From Thermoproteota archaeon (GTDB taxonomy: Archaea; Thermoproteota; Thermoprotei_A; Sulfolobales; Acidilobaceae): a stretch of DNA of 34,484 nt. The stretch lies in NCBI GenBank assembly GCA_013152575.1, contig JAADGB010000058.1, positions 1-34,484 of the forward strand. Reading direction: 5' to 3'. Shown piece after piece: positions 26,568 to 34,484 of this stretch. A program made the translations under genes and the position numbers. A model generated the notes under the pieces. It saw nothing but the letters and a program-made list of their open reading frames with translations. It did not search any database and had not been told where the DNA came from. Position 1 is the stretch's first letter; each line of letters opens with the position of its first letter.

Positions 26568-29228
26568 CACGTATTGGAGTATGCCTCCGTGCTTGTAGTA
26601 TTCTACTTCTATCGGCGTGTCTAGTCGTGCCTTGACCTTGAACTCTATTACTCTGCCGTCTTCCTTCTTGGCCCTAACGGTCAGTATCTTGCCAGGGTAT
26701 AGTCCCTCGCTTATGCCTAGTATCTCGTACTCCTCGCTTCCATCTAGTCCTAGCTTCTCCGCGTTCTCGCCAGGCATGAACTCTAGTGGTAGTATGCCCA
26801 TTCCTACTAGGTTGCTTCTGTGGATTCTCTCGTAGCTCTCTGCTATCACGGCCTTCACTCCTAGGAGTGCGGGTCCCTTAGCTGCCCAGTCCCTGCTGCT
26901 ACCGGTTCCGTATTGTTTGCCTGCTAGTATGATTAGTGGGATACCCATCTCCTTGTACTTCATGGCGGCGTCATAGACGTGCATTACCTCCTTGGTAGGC
27001 CAGAATATGGTCCATCCTCCCTCCTTGTCTGGTACTAGCTTGTTCCTGAACCTTGGGTTGTCGAATGTACACCTCATCATTACCTCGTGGTTTCCTCTCC
27101 TCGAGCCGCAAGTGTTTAGCTCGTGCGGCTTTACTCCAAGGCTTAGTAGGTACTGGCCTGCCTTGGTCTCTGGAAGTATTCTTCCAGCGGGGCTTATGTG
27201 GTCCGTTGTGGTCCTATCAGGGGCCCATACCAGTACTCTGGCGCCCTTGATGTCCTGTGGCTCTGGTGGCTCTAGAGGCATGTTCTCGAAGAACGGTGGC
27301 TTCTTGATGTAGGTGCTGTCTGGGTTCCATGGGTAGGTCACTGACTTGTGCTCTGGTAGCTTGTTCCAGTGCTCGTCTCCTTCCCATATGTTGGAGTACT
27401 TCTTCTTGAACGCCTCTGGATCTAGCGCCTCCTCTACGGCTTTCCTTACCTCCTCGGCGGTTGGCCATATGTCTTTGAGGTATACTGGGTTTCCGTTGGG
27501 ATCGTATCCTATGGGTTCATTGTAGAAGTCTATGTCTATCCTTCCAGCTAGGGCGTATGCTATTACGAGTGGTGGGCTTGCTAGGAAGTTACCTCTCGCT
27601 AGCGGGTGTACTCTGCCTGAGAAGTTCCTGTTACCGCTGAGTACTGTTGCGACCCATATGTCATTCTTCTTAATCGCCTCCTCTATGGCTGGCGGTAGTG
27701 GGCCGCTGTTACCGATACATACCGTACAGCCGAATCCTGTGACGTGGTATCTGAGAGCTTCTAGGTATGGCATTAGTCCGAGCTTCTCCCAATAGTCTGG
27801 TACGACCCTGCTACCTGGAGCGTTGCTTGTCTTCACCCATGGCTTGACCATTAAGCCTTTCTCGACGGCCTTCTTGGCTAGTAGTGCGGCGGCGATCATT
27901 AGGCTTGGGTTGCTGGTGTTTGTACAGCTTGTTATACCTGCGAGGACCACGCTGCCGTCCTCTATCTTGAACTCTTCCCCGTTGCTCTCCAACTCTACTA
28001 TTACCTTGCCCCTCTTCTTCTCCTTCTGGTAGGATTCGATTACCTCTGTGACCCTCTTCTTGGCCTCTCTGAGCGGTATCCTGTCCTCTGGGTGGCTCGG
28101 GCCAGCGATGCTTGGCTCGACATCGTTTAGGTCTATCTCAACTACCTGCGTGTATCTTGGCACCGGATTTTCTGGGTCATACCATATCTTGAGCCTCTTC
28201 AGGTACTCCTCAACCATCTTTACGTGTGCGGGGTCCCTGCCCGTTAGGATTAGGTACTTGATTGTTGCCTCGTCGGGTGGGAAGTAGCCCATGGTTGCTC
28301 CGTACTCTGGGGACATGTTGGCTATTGTTGCCCTGTCTGGGACTGAGAGCTTCTTTACACCCTCGCCGAAGTATTCTACGAATTTGCCTACGACTCCCAC
28401 CTTCCTCAGCTTCTCTGTGATGTAGAGGACTAGGTCTGTCGCGGTTGCACCCTCTGGTAGCTCTCCTTCCAGCCTGACTCCTACCACTTCTGGGAGTAGC
28501 ATGTAGTATGGTTGCCCTAGTATGGTGGCTTCAGCCTCTATACCACCGACTCCCCATCCGAGCACGCCGAGACCGTTTATCATTGTGGTGTGGCTGTCAG
28601 TGCCTAGCACGCTGTCTGGGTATGCTGTCAGCTCGCCGTTCCACTTGCTCACCCATACTAGCTGTGCGAGGTGTTCCAGGTTTACCTGGTGGATTATACC
28701 CTTACCCGGAGGAGCGACCCTCAAGTTGTTGAAGGAGTTCTGGGCCCATTTTAGGAGAGTGTATCTCTCCGAGTTCCTCTCGTATTCCCTCTTCATGTTC
28801 CAGAAGAGCGCATATGAAGTTCCGAAGTAGTCTACCTGGACGCTGTGGTCTATTATCAGGTGTACTGGGATGAGTGGGTTAAGTACGCTGGGGTCCCTGT
28901 TGAAGTCCTTTAGAGCGTCCCTCATAGCTGCGAGGTCTACTACTGCCGGGACTCCTGTGAAGTCTTGCATTATGACTCGTGTCGGGAATAATGGTATGTC
29001 TTTCTTGCCAGCGTTCTCCTCCCACTTAGCTGCTGCTTGTACCTCTTCGTCCCTCACTACAAAGCCGTCATGGTTCCTTACCAGGTTCTCGAGGACTACG
29101 CGTATAGAGTAGGGGAGGTTCTCGTACTTGCCTAGCCCGTACTCGTCTATCTTGTCTACCCTGTATATCCTCGCCTTGCCCTTGGGGGTCTCTATATACT
29201 CCTCGAACATCTTCTTGTCGAAGGCCAA
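26541..29228 (-). CDS. acn: Aconitate hydratase (AcnA/IRP type)
   Basis: GITSCTNTSNPSLMIAAALLAKKA, GFGCTVCIGNSGPL, RRGNHEVMMRCTFDNPR, YGTGSSRDWAAKGP. Start re-assigned to TTG 29228 (AGGTGGGA 6-8 nt upstream); the ORF track's extension to 29705 is antisense to the next gene. Confidence 0.95.
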   Translation of the reverse strand: MAFDKKMFEEYIETPKGKARIYRVDKIDEYGLGKYENLPYSIRVVLENLVRNHDGFVVRDEEVQAAAKWEENAGKKDIPLFPTRVIMQDFTGVPAVVDLAAMRDALKDFNRDPSVLNPLIPVHLIIDHSVQVDYFGTSYALFWNMKREYERNSERYTLLKWAQNSFNNLRVAPPGKGIIHQVNLEHLAQLVWVSKWNGELTAYPDSVLGTDSHTTMINGLGVLGWGVGGIEAEATILGQPYYMLLPEVVGVRLEGELPEGATATDLVLYITEKLRKVGVVGKFVEYFGEGVKKLSVPDRATIANMSPEYGATMGYFPPDEATIKYLILTGRDPAHVKMVEEYLKRLKIWYDPENPVPRYTQVVEIDLNDVEPSIAGPSHPEDRIPLREAKKRVTEVIESYQKEKKRGKVIVELESNGEEFKIEDGSVVLAGITSCTNTSNPSLMIAAALLAKKAVEKGLMVKPWVKTSNAPGSRVVPDYWEKLGLMPYLEALRYHVTGFGCTVCIGNSGPLPPAIEEAIKKNDIWVATVLSGNRNFSGRVHPLARGNFLASPPLVIAYALAGRIDIDFYNEPIGYDPNGNPVYLKDIWPTAEEVRKAVEEALDPEAFKKKYSNIWEGDEHWNKLPEHKSVTYPWNPDSTYIKKPPFFENMPLEPPEPQDIKGARVLVWAPDRTTTDHISPAGRILPETKAGQYLLSLGVKPHELNTCGSRRGNHEVMMRCTFDNPRFRNKLVPDKEGGWTIFWPTKEVMHVYDAAMKYKEMGIPLIILAGKQYGTGSSRDWAAKGPALLGVKAVIAESYERIHRSNLVGMGILPLEFMPGENAEKLGLDGSEEYEILGISEGLYPGKILTVRAKKEDGRVIEFKVKARLDTPIEVEYYKHGGILQYVLRTRFLSS

Positions 29229-29376
29229 TTCTCCCACCTTTAACCCCGTAATAGTTTCCGGTGGACGCGGTAAATAACAATGGTTGATAGTAATCTTAGC
29301 GGTGGATGTCTGTGTTTGATCATGGAGGCGTGGTTTTATCCCCCTAAGACGTTGTAAACCACTGGGTGGTTGTTGA

Positions 29377-30375
29377 TTGAATAGGATAAGGATACTGGTA
29401 GCAGTATTGGTGATTCTTGGAATAGTTTTAGCGGGATATGTATTAGTTTCCCAGAATTCAGAGAAGTCAAAGACACCGACAGTCGTAGCGGCTACGATCA
29501 AGGCTGGGATAGCCAGCATAGACGTCGTAGACGCAGACAAGGATATCCAGAAGGAGGCGGGCGTGAACTTCACAGTACTAAGGCTGACAACACCGCCACA
29601 AGTAATAGACGCCATACTGAACGGCGACGCCCAGATAATCACCGTACCAGTAGAGCTAGCAGCAGTAGCAATGGAGAGGGGAGGAGACGTATACATCATA
29701 GCCATAGACTACGACCTAAACCAGGCAATACTAACAAGGCCCGACACAGGCATAACAAGCCCCGCAGACCTTAAGGGCAAGAAGGTAGCCGCAGTAGTAG
29801 GATCAGGCACCTACGCGTTATTCAAAGCGTTCATGAAGGAACTCTACAACCTAACCGTCGGTGAGGGCGAGGGATACGACATACAGATAGTCAACCTGGC
29901 ACCACCCACAGTCGTAGACGCCCTTGTAAACGGAGACGTTGACGCCGCAGTAATATGGGAGCCCCTCGTCTCACAGGCCATAGTAAAGTATGGAATGAAG
30001 GTTGTAGCCACATATCAAGACCTCTGGAAGCAATACGCTGGAGACATGCCAGCACCCATGCTAGTCTGGGTAGCAACCAGCGACATCGCTAAGAACAAGA
30101 CACTCCTAGACAAAGTACTCAAGGCACACCAGCTAGCAGCTGAGAAGTGGAATAAGAACGAGGACAACTGGACAATAAACTTCCTCTCAAACGCCTACAA
30201 CGTTGATCCCAGCGTGGCTAAGAGTATATGGGAGAGGGACCCCATGCACGCGGAAGCCTGCATACCAGACAACCTAGTTGACTCAATGGTGAAGATTTGG
30301 GGTCTAGCAAAGGAGGCAGGCTACATACAAGACATACCATCAACAGACAGGATAATAACCTGCAGCCAGGGCTAA
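29377..30375 (+). CDS. ABC transporter substrate-binding protein (NMT1/THI5, SsuA/TauA-like)
   Basis: N-terminal membrane segment, KTPTVVAATIKAGIAS..., TSPADLKGKKVAAVVGSGTYALFKAF, DVDAAVIWEPLVSQAI. Confidence 0.88.
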   Translation: MNRIRILVAVLVILGIVLAGYVLVSQNSEKSKTPTVVAATIKAGIASIDVVDADKDIQKEAGVNFTVLRLTTPPQVIDAILNGDAQIITVPVELAAVAMERGGDVYIIAIDYDLNQAILTRPDTGITSPADLKGKKVAAVVGSGTYALFKAFMKELYNLTVGEGEGYDIQIVNLAPPTVVDALVNGDVDAAVIWEPLVSQAIVKYGMKVVATYQDLWKQYAGDMPAPMLVWVATSDIAKNKTLLDKVLKAHQLAAEKWNKNEDNWTINFLSNAYNVDPSVAKSIWERDPMHAEACIPDNLVDSMVKIWGLAKEAGYIQDIPSTDRIITCSQG

Positions 30376-30399
30376 CAACCATCAACATTGATAGGTGGG

Positions 30400-31155
30400 A
30401 TGGCGTCTACCATGAAGGAGAAGCTGAGGGGAACACTAGGATACCTGGTGGCTGTAGGAGTATTCCTAGCAATATGGCACCTACTCTCATCTTTCTCAGG
30501 AATCCTCCCCGGGATAGTACCCTCAGTATCATACCTTGTAGGCAATCTAGACATAGCATTATCAGATACAGTGATAACGCTGGAGAATACAATAGCAGGA
30601 TTCGCCTTAGCCCTGGCTCTGTCGCTGGCCCTAGCATGGTTAGCCTCTCTGGGAGGGTTCGTAGAGGATGTAGTTAAGTCCTTCAACGTCCTAGTCCAGA
30701 GCGTCTCGGCACTAGTATGGGCTCTCCTATTCCTCATAATCTACGGCTTCACGAGCCGTTTACCAGCTATCAGCGTGGCGGCAGCGACCGCCTTCCCAAT
30801 CCTATTATCGGGGACCCTGAAGGGATTCGAGGTTGCTAGATCCGAGTACGGCGAGCTCTCAAGAATACTGGGATTGACACGGATAGGGGAGTTCCTAAAC
30901 ATACTGGCCCCTGCTAGTGTTCCATTCATAGTCGCATCGGGGAGGAGCGCGCTGGGAGCGGCGTTGAGGATAAGCGTTGTAGCCGAAGCATTCGGTGCCA
31001 GTGGAGGTATTGGTTATAGGCTGTGGCTCTACTATCAGCTCCACGATTATGAGGGTTTCATGGCGTGGGCATTACTCCTCGTAACACTGATGGTAGTATT
31101 GGATAAGGTTGTGTTGGAGAGGTTGGAGGCGTGGAGCAGGAAATGGATGGAGTAG
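30400..31155 (+). CDS. ABC transporter permease (SsuC/TauC-like)
   Basis: Hydrophobic helices; SRLPAISVAAATAFPILLSGTLKGFEV...LNILAPASVPFIVASGRSALGAALRISVVAEAF (EAA-like loop); ATG 30400 preceded by GGTGGG. Confidence 0.88.
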   Translation: MASTMKEKLRGTLGYLVAVGVFLAIWHLLSSFSGILPGIVPSVSYLVGNLDIALSDTVITLENTIAGFALALALSLALAWLASLGGFVEDVVKSFNVLVQSVSALVWALLFLIIYGFTSRLPAISVAAATAFPILLSGTLKGFEVARSEYGELSRILGLTRIGEFLNILAPASVPFIVASGRSALGAALRISVVAEAFGASGGIGYRLWLYYQLHDYEGFMAWALLLVTLMVVLDKVVLERLEAWSRKWME

Positions 31156-31844
31156 TCGTCGAGGCGAGGGAGCTGGTTGTAGAGCTGGGAGGGACCCCGA
31201 GGGCGGGTCCTGCAACCTTCACTGTAAAGAAAGGGAGTGTGGTAGTAGTAGCGGGTCCCAACGGTGCTGGCAAGACAACACTGCTTAAGGCAATAGCAGG
31301 GCTAGTGAGGGATGTCAAGGGTGAACTCGTTGTCCGAGGGACCCCCATCTACATTCCACAAAGCGACTTACTCCTACCATGGAAGACTCTGCTCGACAAC
31401 ATTATACTACCACTAACCGTTAAGGGGGTGCCTAGGCGGGAGGCCGTTGAGAGGGCGCAGCGTGTGTCGAAACTCCTTGGGCTTACCGAGCATCTAGAGA
31501 AGTATCCGAGGCATGCTAGTGGAGGGACCCGTAGGAAGGCTGCCGTTGCTAGGGGCCTCGTTATGGGCGCTGATATCTTGTTGCTAGATGAGCCTTTCAC
31601 GGGCGTAGATGTCGCAGCGAGGGCTGCGTTAATCGATATGCTAGCTGGCCTTGTCCTAGGAGGTTTATCCATCGTGCTCGTGACCCACGACTTGTACCTC
31701 GCATCTAGGATTGCCGACAGGATACTTGTCTTGATGCCTCCTCCGCAGGGTGTGGTCGAGGCCTTCGACCTCTCAGGGATGGATCGTAGTGGTCGATATA
31801 GGGTTGCCGAGAAGGTTGTATCTATGATCTCTTCTCCCGGCTGA
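31131..31844 (+). CDS. ABC transporter ATP-binding protein with degenerate signature motif
   Basis: Walker A GPNGAGKTT, Q-loop YIPQSD, signature ASGGTRRKAAVARG, Walker B ILLLDEPFTGVD, H-loop VTHD. Confidence 0.93.
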   Translation: MEQEMDGVVVEARELVVELGGTPRAGPATFTVKKGSVVVVAGPNGAGKTTLLKAIAGLVRDVKGELVVRGTPIYIPQSDLLLPWKTLLDNIILPLTVKGVPRREAVERAQRVSKLLGLTEHLEKYPRHASGGTRRKAAVARGLVMGADILLLDEPFTGVDVAARAALIDMLAGLVLGGLSIVLVTHDLYLASRIADRILVLMPPPQGVVEAFDLSGMDRSGRYRVAEKVVSMISSPG

Positions 31845-32151
31845 CCTCTTCCAGCTTCTCAAGGGTCCCTCTCAGGAGTTCCAGGGCTTTATGGTAGAGT
31901 TCCTCGCCATAAGGGGTCACCTTGTATACACCCGTCTCATCCTTCTCTAGTATACCCTCCCTTTCTAGCCTGTAGAGTACTGTGTATGTTGTTACGGTGG
32001 CGGGCTTGAACCCGTACTTCTCTTTTATCCTCCTCCTTACGTCGTAGCCGTATGTGGGTCCCTCTGATAGTAGTACTGATACTATGTAGATCCATAGTAC
32101 GTCTATTGTGAGCTTTCTTTGGAGCCTCTTGAGTGGGGGTGGTTGGTCCAC
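31822..32151 (-). CDS. PadR-family transcriptional regulator
   Basis: LWIYIVSVLLSEGPTYGYDVRRRIKEKYGFKPATVTTYTVLYRLEREGILEKDE...YKVTPYGEELYHKALE. Confidence 0.87.
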   Translation of the reverse strand: MDQPPPLKRLQRKLTIDVLWIYIVSVLLSEGPTYGYDVRRRIKEKYGFKPATVTTYTVLYRLEREGILEKDETGVYKVTPYGEELYHKALELLRGTLEKLEEVSREKRS

Positions 32152-32173
32152 CTTTCTCCTCCGCTTATTGTTG

Positions 32174-32238
32174 TATTTGTGGGGGAAGGGTTATTATATG
32201 GCTGTGTGATATATTAATCCAGAGATATATTTGTGGGG
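32174..32238. promoter_or_regulatory. Divergent padR/ino1 control region with 11-bp direct repeats TATTTGTGGGG (32174-32184, 32228-32238) and GATATATT repeats
   Basis: Exact direct repeats read from sequence in the gap between divergent genes. Confidence 0.5.
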
Positions 32239-32245
32239 ATGAAAT

Positions 32246-33352
32246 ATGGCGAAGATAAGGGTTGCAATAGCTGGTGTAGGTAATTGTGCCTCAGCCCTAA
32301 TCCAGGGAGTCTACTACTACAAGGACGCAGATGATTCCGAGCTCGTCCCCGGATTAACTAGCGTGAGGCTGGGAGGATACCATGTAGGCGATATAGAGTG
32401 GGTCGCAGCCTTCGATGTCTCCAAGAATAAGATCGGGAGGGATCTAGCTGAGGCGATATTCCAGCCGCCGAACATCACGCCGAGATTCGCCGACCTCCCC
32501 AGGAAGCTTGGAGTCGAGGTCTCACCAGGACCAGTACTTGACGGTGTAGCTCCACACATGAGGGAGAGGTTCAACCCCCATGATAGGGAGGTGACTCTAG
32601 GCGAGGTAGTAGACGTTCTAAAGTCGAGCGGTGCAGACATACTCATAAACTTCCTACCAGTGGGTAGCGAGGAGGCCAGCCGCTTCTACGCTAAGGCCTC
32701 TCTTGAGGCTGGAGTGGCATTCATCAATGGAATGCCCACATTCATAGCTAGTGATCCTGAGGGTAAGTGGCCTAGACTCTTCGAGGAGGCCGGGGTCCCT
32801 GTTGTAGGCGACGATATCAAGGGACAGCTTGGAGCAACCGTGCTCCACAGAACCCTTGTTAGGTTAATGCATATGAGGGGAGTGAGAGTCGAGGAGACCT
32901 ACCAGTTGAACATCGGAGGCAACACAGACTTCGAGAACATGCTGATGGAGGAGAGGCTGAAGAGTAAGAGGATAAGCAAGACCAGCGCCGTGACGAGCGT
33001 ATTACCTTATGGTGAGGAACTATGGAGTAAAGGCCGTGTTAGGATAGGACCCAGCGACTATGTCCCATTCCTAGGCAACACAAAGATAGCATACATCTAC
33101 ATCAAGGGCAGGAGCTTCGGGGACTTCCCAGTAACGCTAGAGGTCAAGCTACAGGTCGACGACAAGAGCATGTTCGCAGGGTCAATGATCGACGCGATAA
33201 GAGGGACTCGAATAGCCAAAGACCGTGGAGTGGCTGGCCCGGTTGTGAGCGTATCTGCACCATTCTTCAAGCACCCACCAGTACAGGCTCCAAGCGATGA
33301 AGAGGCCCACAAGTGGTTCATCGAGTTCATAGAGGGGAAGAGGCCACGATAA
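32246..33352 (+). CDS. ino1: myo-inositol-1-phosphate synthase
   Basis: [59 protein letters not shown]. Confidence 0.95.
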   Translation: MAKIRVAIAGVGNCASALIQGVYYYKDADDSELVPGLTSVRLGGYHVGDIEWVAAFDVSKNKIGRDLAEAIFQPPNITPRFADLPRKLGVEVSPGPVLDGVAPHMRERFNPHDREVTLGEVVDVLKSSGADILINFLPVGSEEASRFYAKASLEAGVAFINGMPTFIASDPEGKWPRLFEEAGVPVVGDDIKGQLGATVLHRTLVRLMHMRGVRVEETYQLNIGGNTDFENMLMEERLKSKRISKTSAVTSVLPYGEELWSKGRVRIGPSDYVPFLGNTKIAYIYIKGRSFGDFPVTLEVKLQVDDKSMFAGSMIDAIRGTRIAKDRGVAGPVVSVSAPFFKHPPVQAPSDEEAHKWFIEFIEGKRPR

Positions 33353-33417
33353 AACTAAAGCTTGGAGAGAGGATATAGGAGCCCATACACAACTCCATCT
33401 AGAGGGATGAGCGGACG

Positions 33418-33454
33418 ACGGTCAACAGAGCCCCCTGTGGGCGGTGAAGACCGT
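33418..33454 (+). other. Hairpin ACGGTC-AACAGA-GCCC-CCTGT-GGGC-GGTGAA-GACCGT (two stems around a 6x6 internal loop)
   Basis: Exact complementarity of ACGGTC/GACCGT and GCCC/GGGC in the ino1-downstream intergenic region. Confidence 0.5.
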
Positions 33455-33487
33455 AAACCCCATTGCGACCAATCAACAATACGTATT

Positions 33488-33513
33488 ATACTTATTGATA
33501 TAGGCATAAGTAT
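33488..33513. promoter_or_regulatory. Inverted repeat ATACTTAT-N10-ATAAGTAT upstream of the beta-helix surface protein
   Basis: Exact 8-bp arms in an AT-rich promoter-like stretch. Confidence 0.5.
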
Positions 33514-33595
33514 TCTATAATGTAAGAATGTTACACCACCCATTTTACGAAGCTAAACGGGAGGTCTGCAATTGTAGTGCTCGAGAATATTGGGT

Positions 33596-34484
33596 GTGAA
33601 AATAGTGAATCAAAAACACGGACTTCTCCTTGTACTAGTACTACTTGTGTCTATGATTGCTGGTGTGGGCTCGTTTGATCGCGGATCGGGTATTGCTCAT
33701 GGGGCAACGCCTACGGTTATTACGAGTCTCCCCTACGTTATCACCACCCCCGGAGTATACGTTCTGAACACCGATCTGACAACGACAGGTGACGGTATAA
33801 TCATCGACACGGCTAATGTAACGATTATAGGAAACGGCCACACGATAACGGGCCCGGGCTTAGGGACAGGCATCAATATGACGAGTCATGAGGGCAATAT
33901 TACAATAACGAACCTAACAATCACGAACTTCTCTGTGGGAATCAACGCCTACGACATATGGAACCCTGGAAGCCACGATGGCTTCACAGGCGTAGTCGTA
34001 ACCGATGTCTCGATAATAGATGTGAGGATAGGGATAAACTTCACTAATTTCGGGAGCTACGGCGGCTTCATAATAGATAATGTACGCGTGTCGAACTTCA
34101 CGGCGAAAGGTATATTCCTCATGTGGGACTATGGAGGAGTAATATCAAACACTATCCTAGAGGGAACCAACACCACTGACTCCGGAGTATACGTGAAGGA
34201 GTCAGACGGCATATACATCTACAATACAACCATCCAAAACGTGGCCCTCATAGGAATCTATTTCTACAGGGTATACGACTATACGGTCGTCAGTTCAACG
34301 GTAGAATACTCGGGGTATGGTGTCTACTCCCACACATCATACTACTCCCTATTCCTCCACAACACCTTCGCAGGAAACCGCTACGGGAACCTATACTTCA
34401 TAGACTCTGGGTACTTCGCCTTAACCTCAAACAACATATCCTATGCTGGAGGCCCGGGTGTATTCATTAATGAGACATACTACT
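33596..34484 (+). CDS. Secreted right-handed beta-helix (NosD/PbH1-like) surface protein, truncated at window end
   Basis: Open frame to window end: MKIVNQKHGLLLVLVLLVSMIAGVG signal peptide, then NVTIIGNGHTITG..., NITITNLTITNFSVGINAYD..., SDGIYIYNTTIQNVALIGIYFY repeats. Missing from the ORF track because it has no stop in the window. Confidence 0.85.
   Translation, partial: MKIVNQKHGLLLVLVLLVSMIAGVGSFDRGSGIAHGATPTVITSLPYVITTPGVYVLNTDLTTTGDGIIIDTANVTIIGNGHTITGPGLGTGINMTSHEGNITITNLTITNFSVGINAYDIWNPGSHDGFTGVVVTDVSIIDVRIGINFTNFGSYGGFIIDNVRVSNFTAKGIFLMWDYGGVISNTILEGTNTTDSGVYVKESDGIYIYNTTIQNVALIGIYFYRVYDYTVVSSTVEYSGYGVYSHTSYYSLFLHNTFAGNRYGNLYFIDSGYFALTSNNISYAGGPGVFINETYY

Noticed and set aside
29229-29705. 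N-terminal 159-aa extension of the 1054-aa aconitase ORF
   Set aside because: It runs antisense through the ABC substrate-binding gene; aconitase homology begins around AFDKKMFEEY, and AGGTGGGA precedes TTG 29228.
1-34484. CRISPR array, IS element, prophage or classical defence island
   Set aside because: No regularly spaced repeats, transposase, integrase, Cas, restriction or phage structural proteins seen on either strand.

Overview
The window looks like a compact crenarchaeal (Thermoproteota) chromosome segment, probably from a hyperthermophilic Desulfurococcales/Pyrodictiaceae-type organism. That placement is inferred from gene content and protein flavour and was not tested. There is no sign of a prophage, IS element, CRISPR array or classical defence island. 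Gene order: nusA-like end, rps12, antisense DUF151 nuclease-like gene, rps7, EF-1alpha, rps10, tRNA-Ser(GGA); MBL-fold hydrolase; pgk-gap overlapping pair; aminotransferase; HTH protein; small unknown; HARP-family PIN protein (RNA-free RNase P type); intron-containing tRNA-Thr(CGT); PduO cobalamin adenosyltransferase; PCNA; class I LysRS; TrpB2 plus SerK/ParB-like kinase; UbiA (DGGGP synthase-like), MetF-like and geranylgeranyl-reductase-like genes in a stop/start-overlapping chain; aIF1/SUI1; RpoP; agmatinase; GlyRS; two unknowns; PhoU-like; EndA; 8-Cys protein; minus-strand operon of FTHF cycloligase-like, macro domain and UbiX; wHTH; aconitase; an NMT1/SsuA-type ABC transporter; PadR; inositol-phosphate synthase; and a truncated beta-helix surface protein. 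The most interesting leads are: (1) TrpB2 beside a free-serine kinase, a plausible O-phosphoserine-to-Trp cassette, preceded by a perfect 11-bp inverted repeat and a tiny Trp-containing uORF; (2) HARP next to a BHB-intron tRNA-Thr, with EndA elsewhere in the window; (3) a MetF-like protein wedged between two archaeal lipid genes; (4) an 8-Cys unknown downstream of EndA with a hairpin over its start; and (5) several unexplained hairpins and inverted repeats in intergenic regions. No wholly new multi-gene system can be proven from sequence reading alone.
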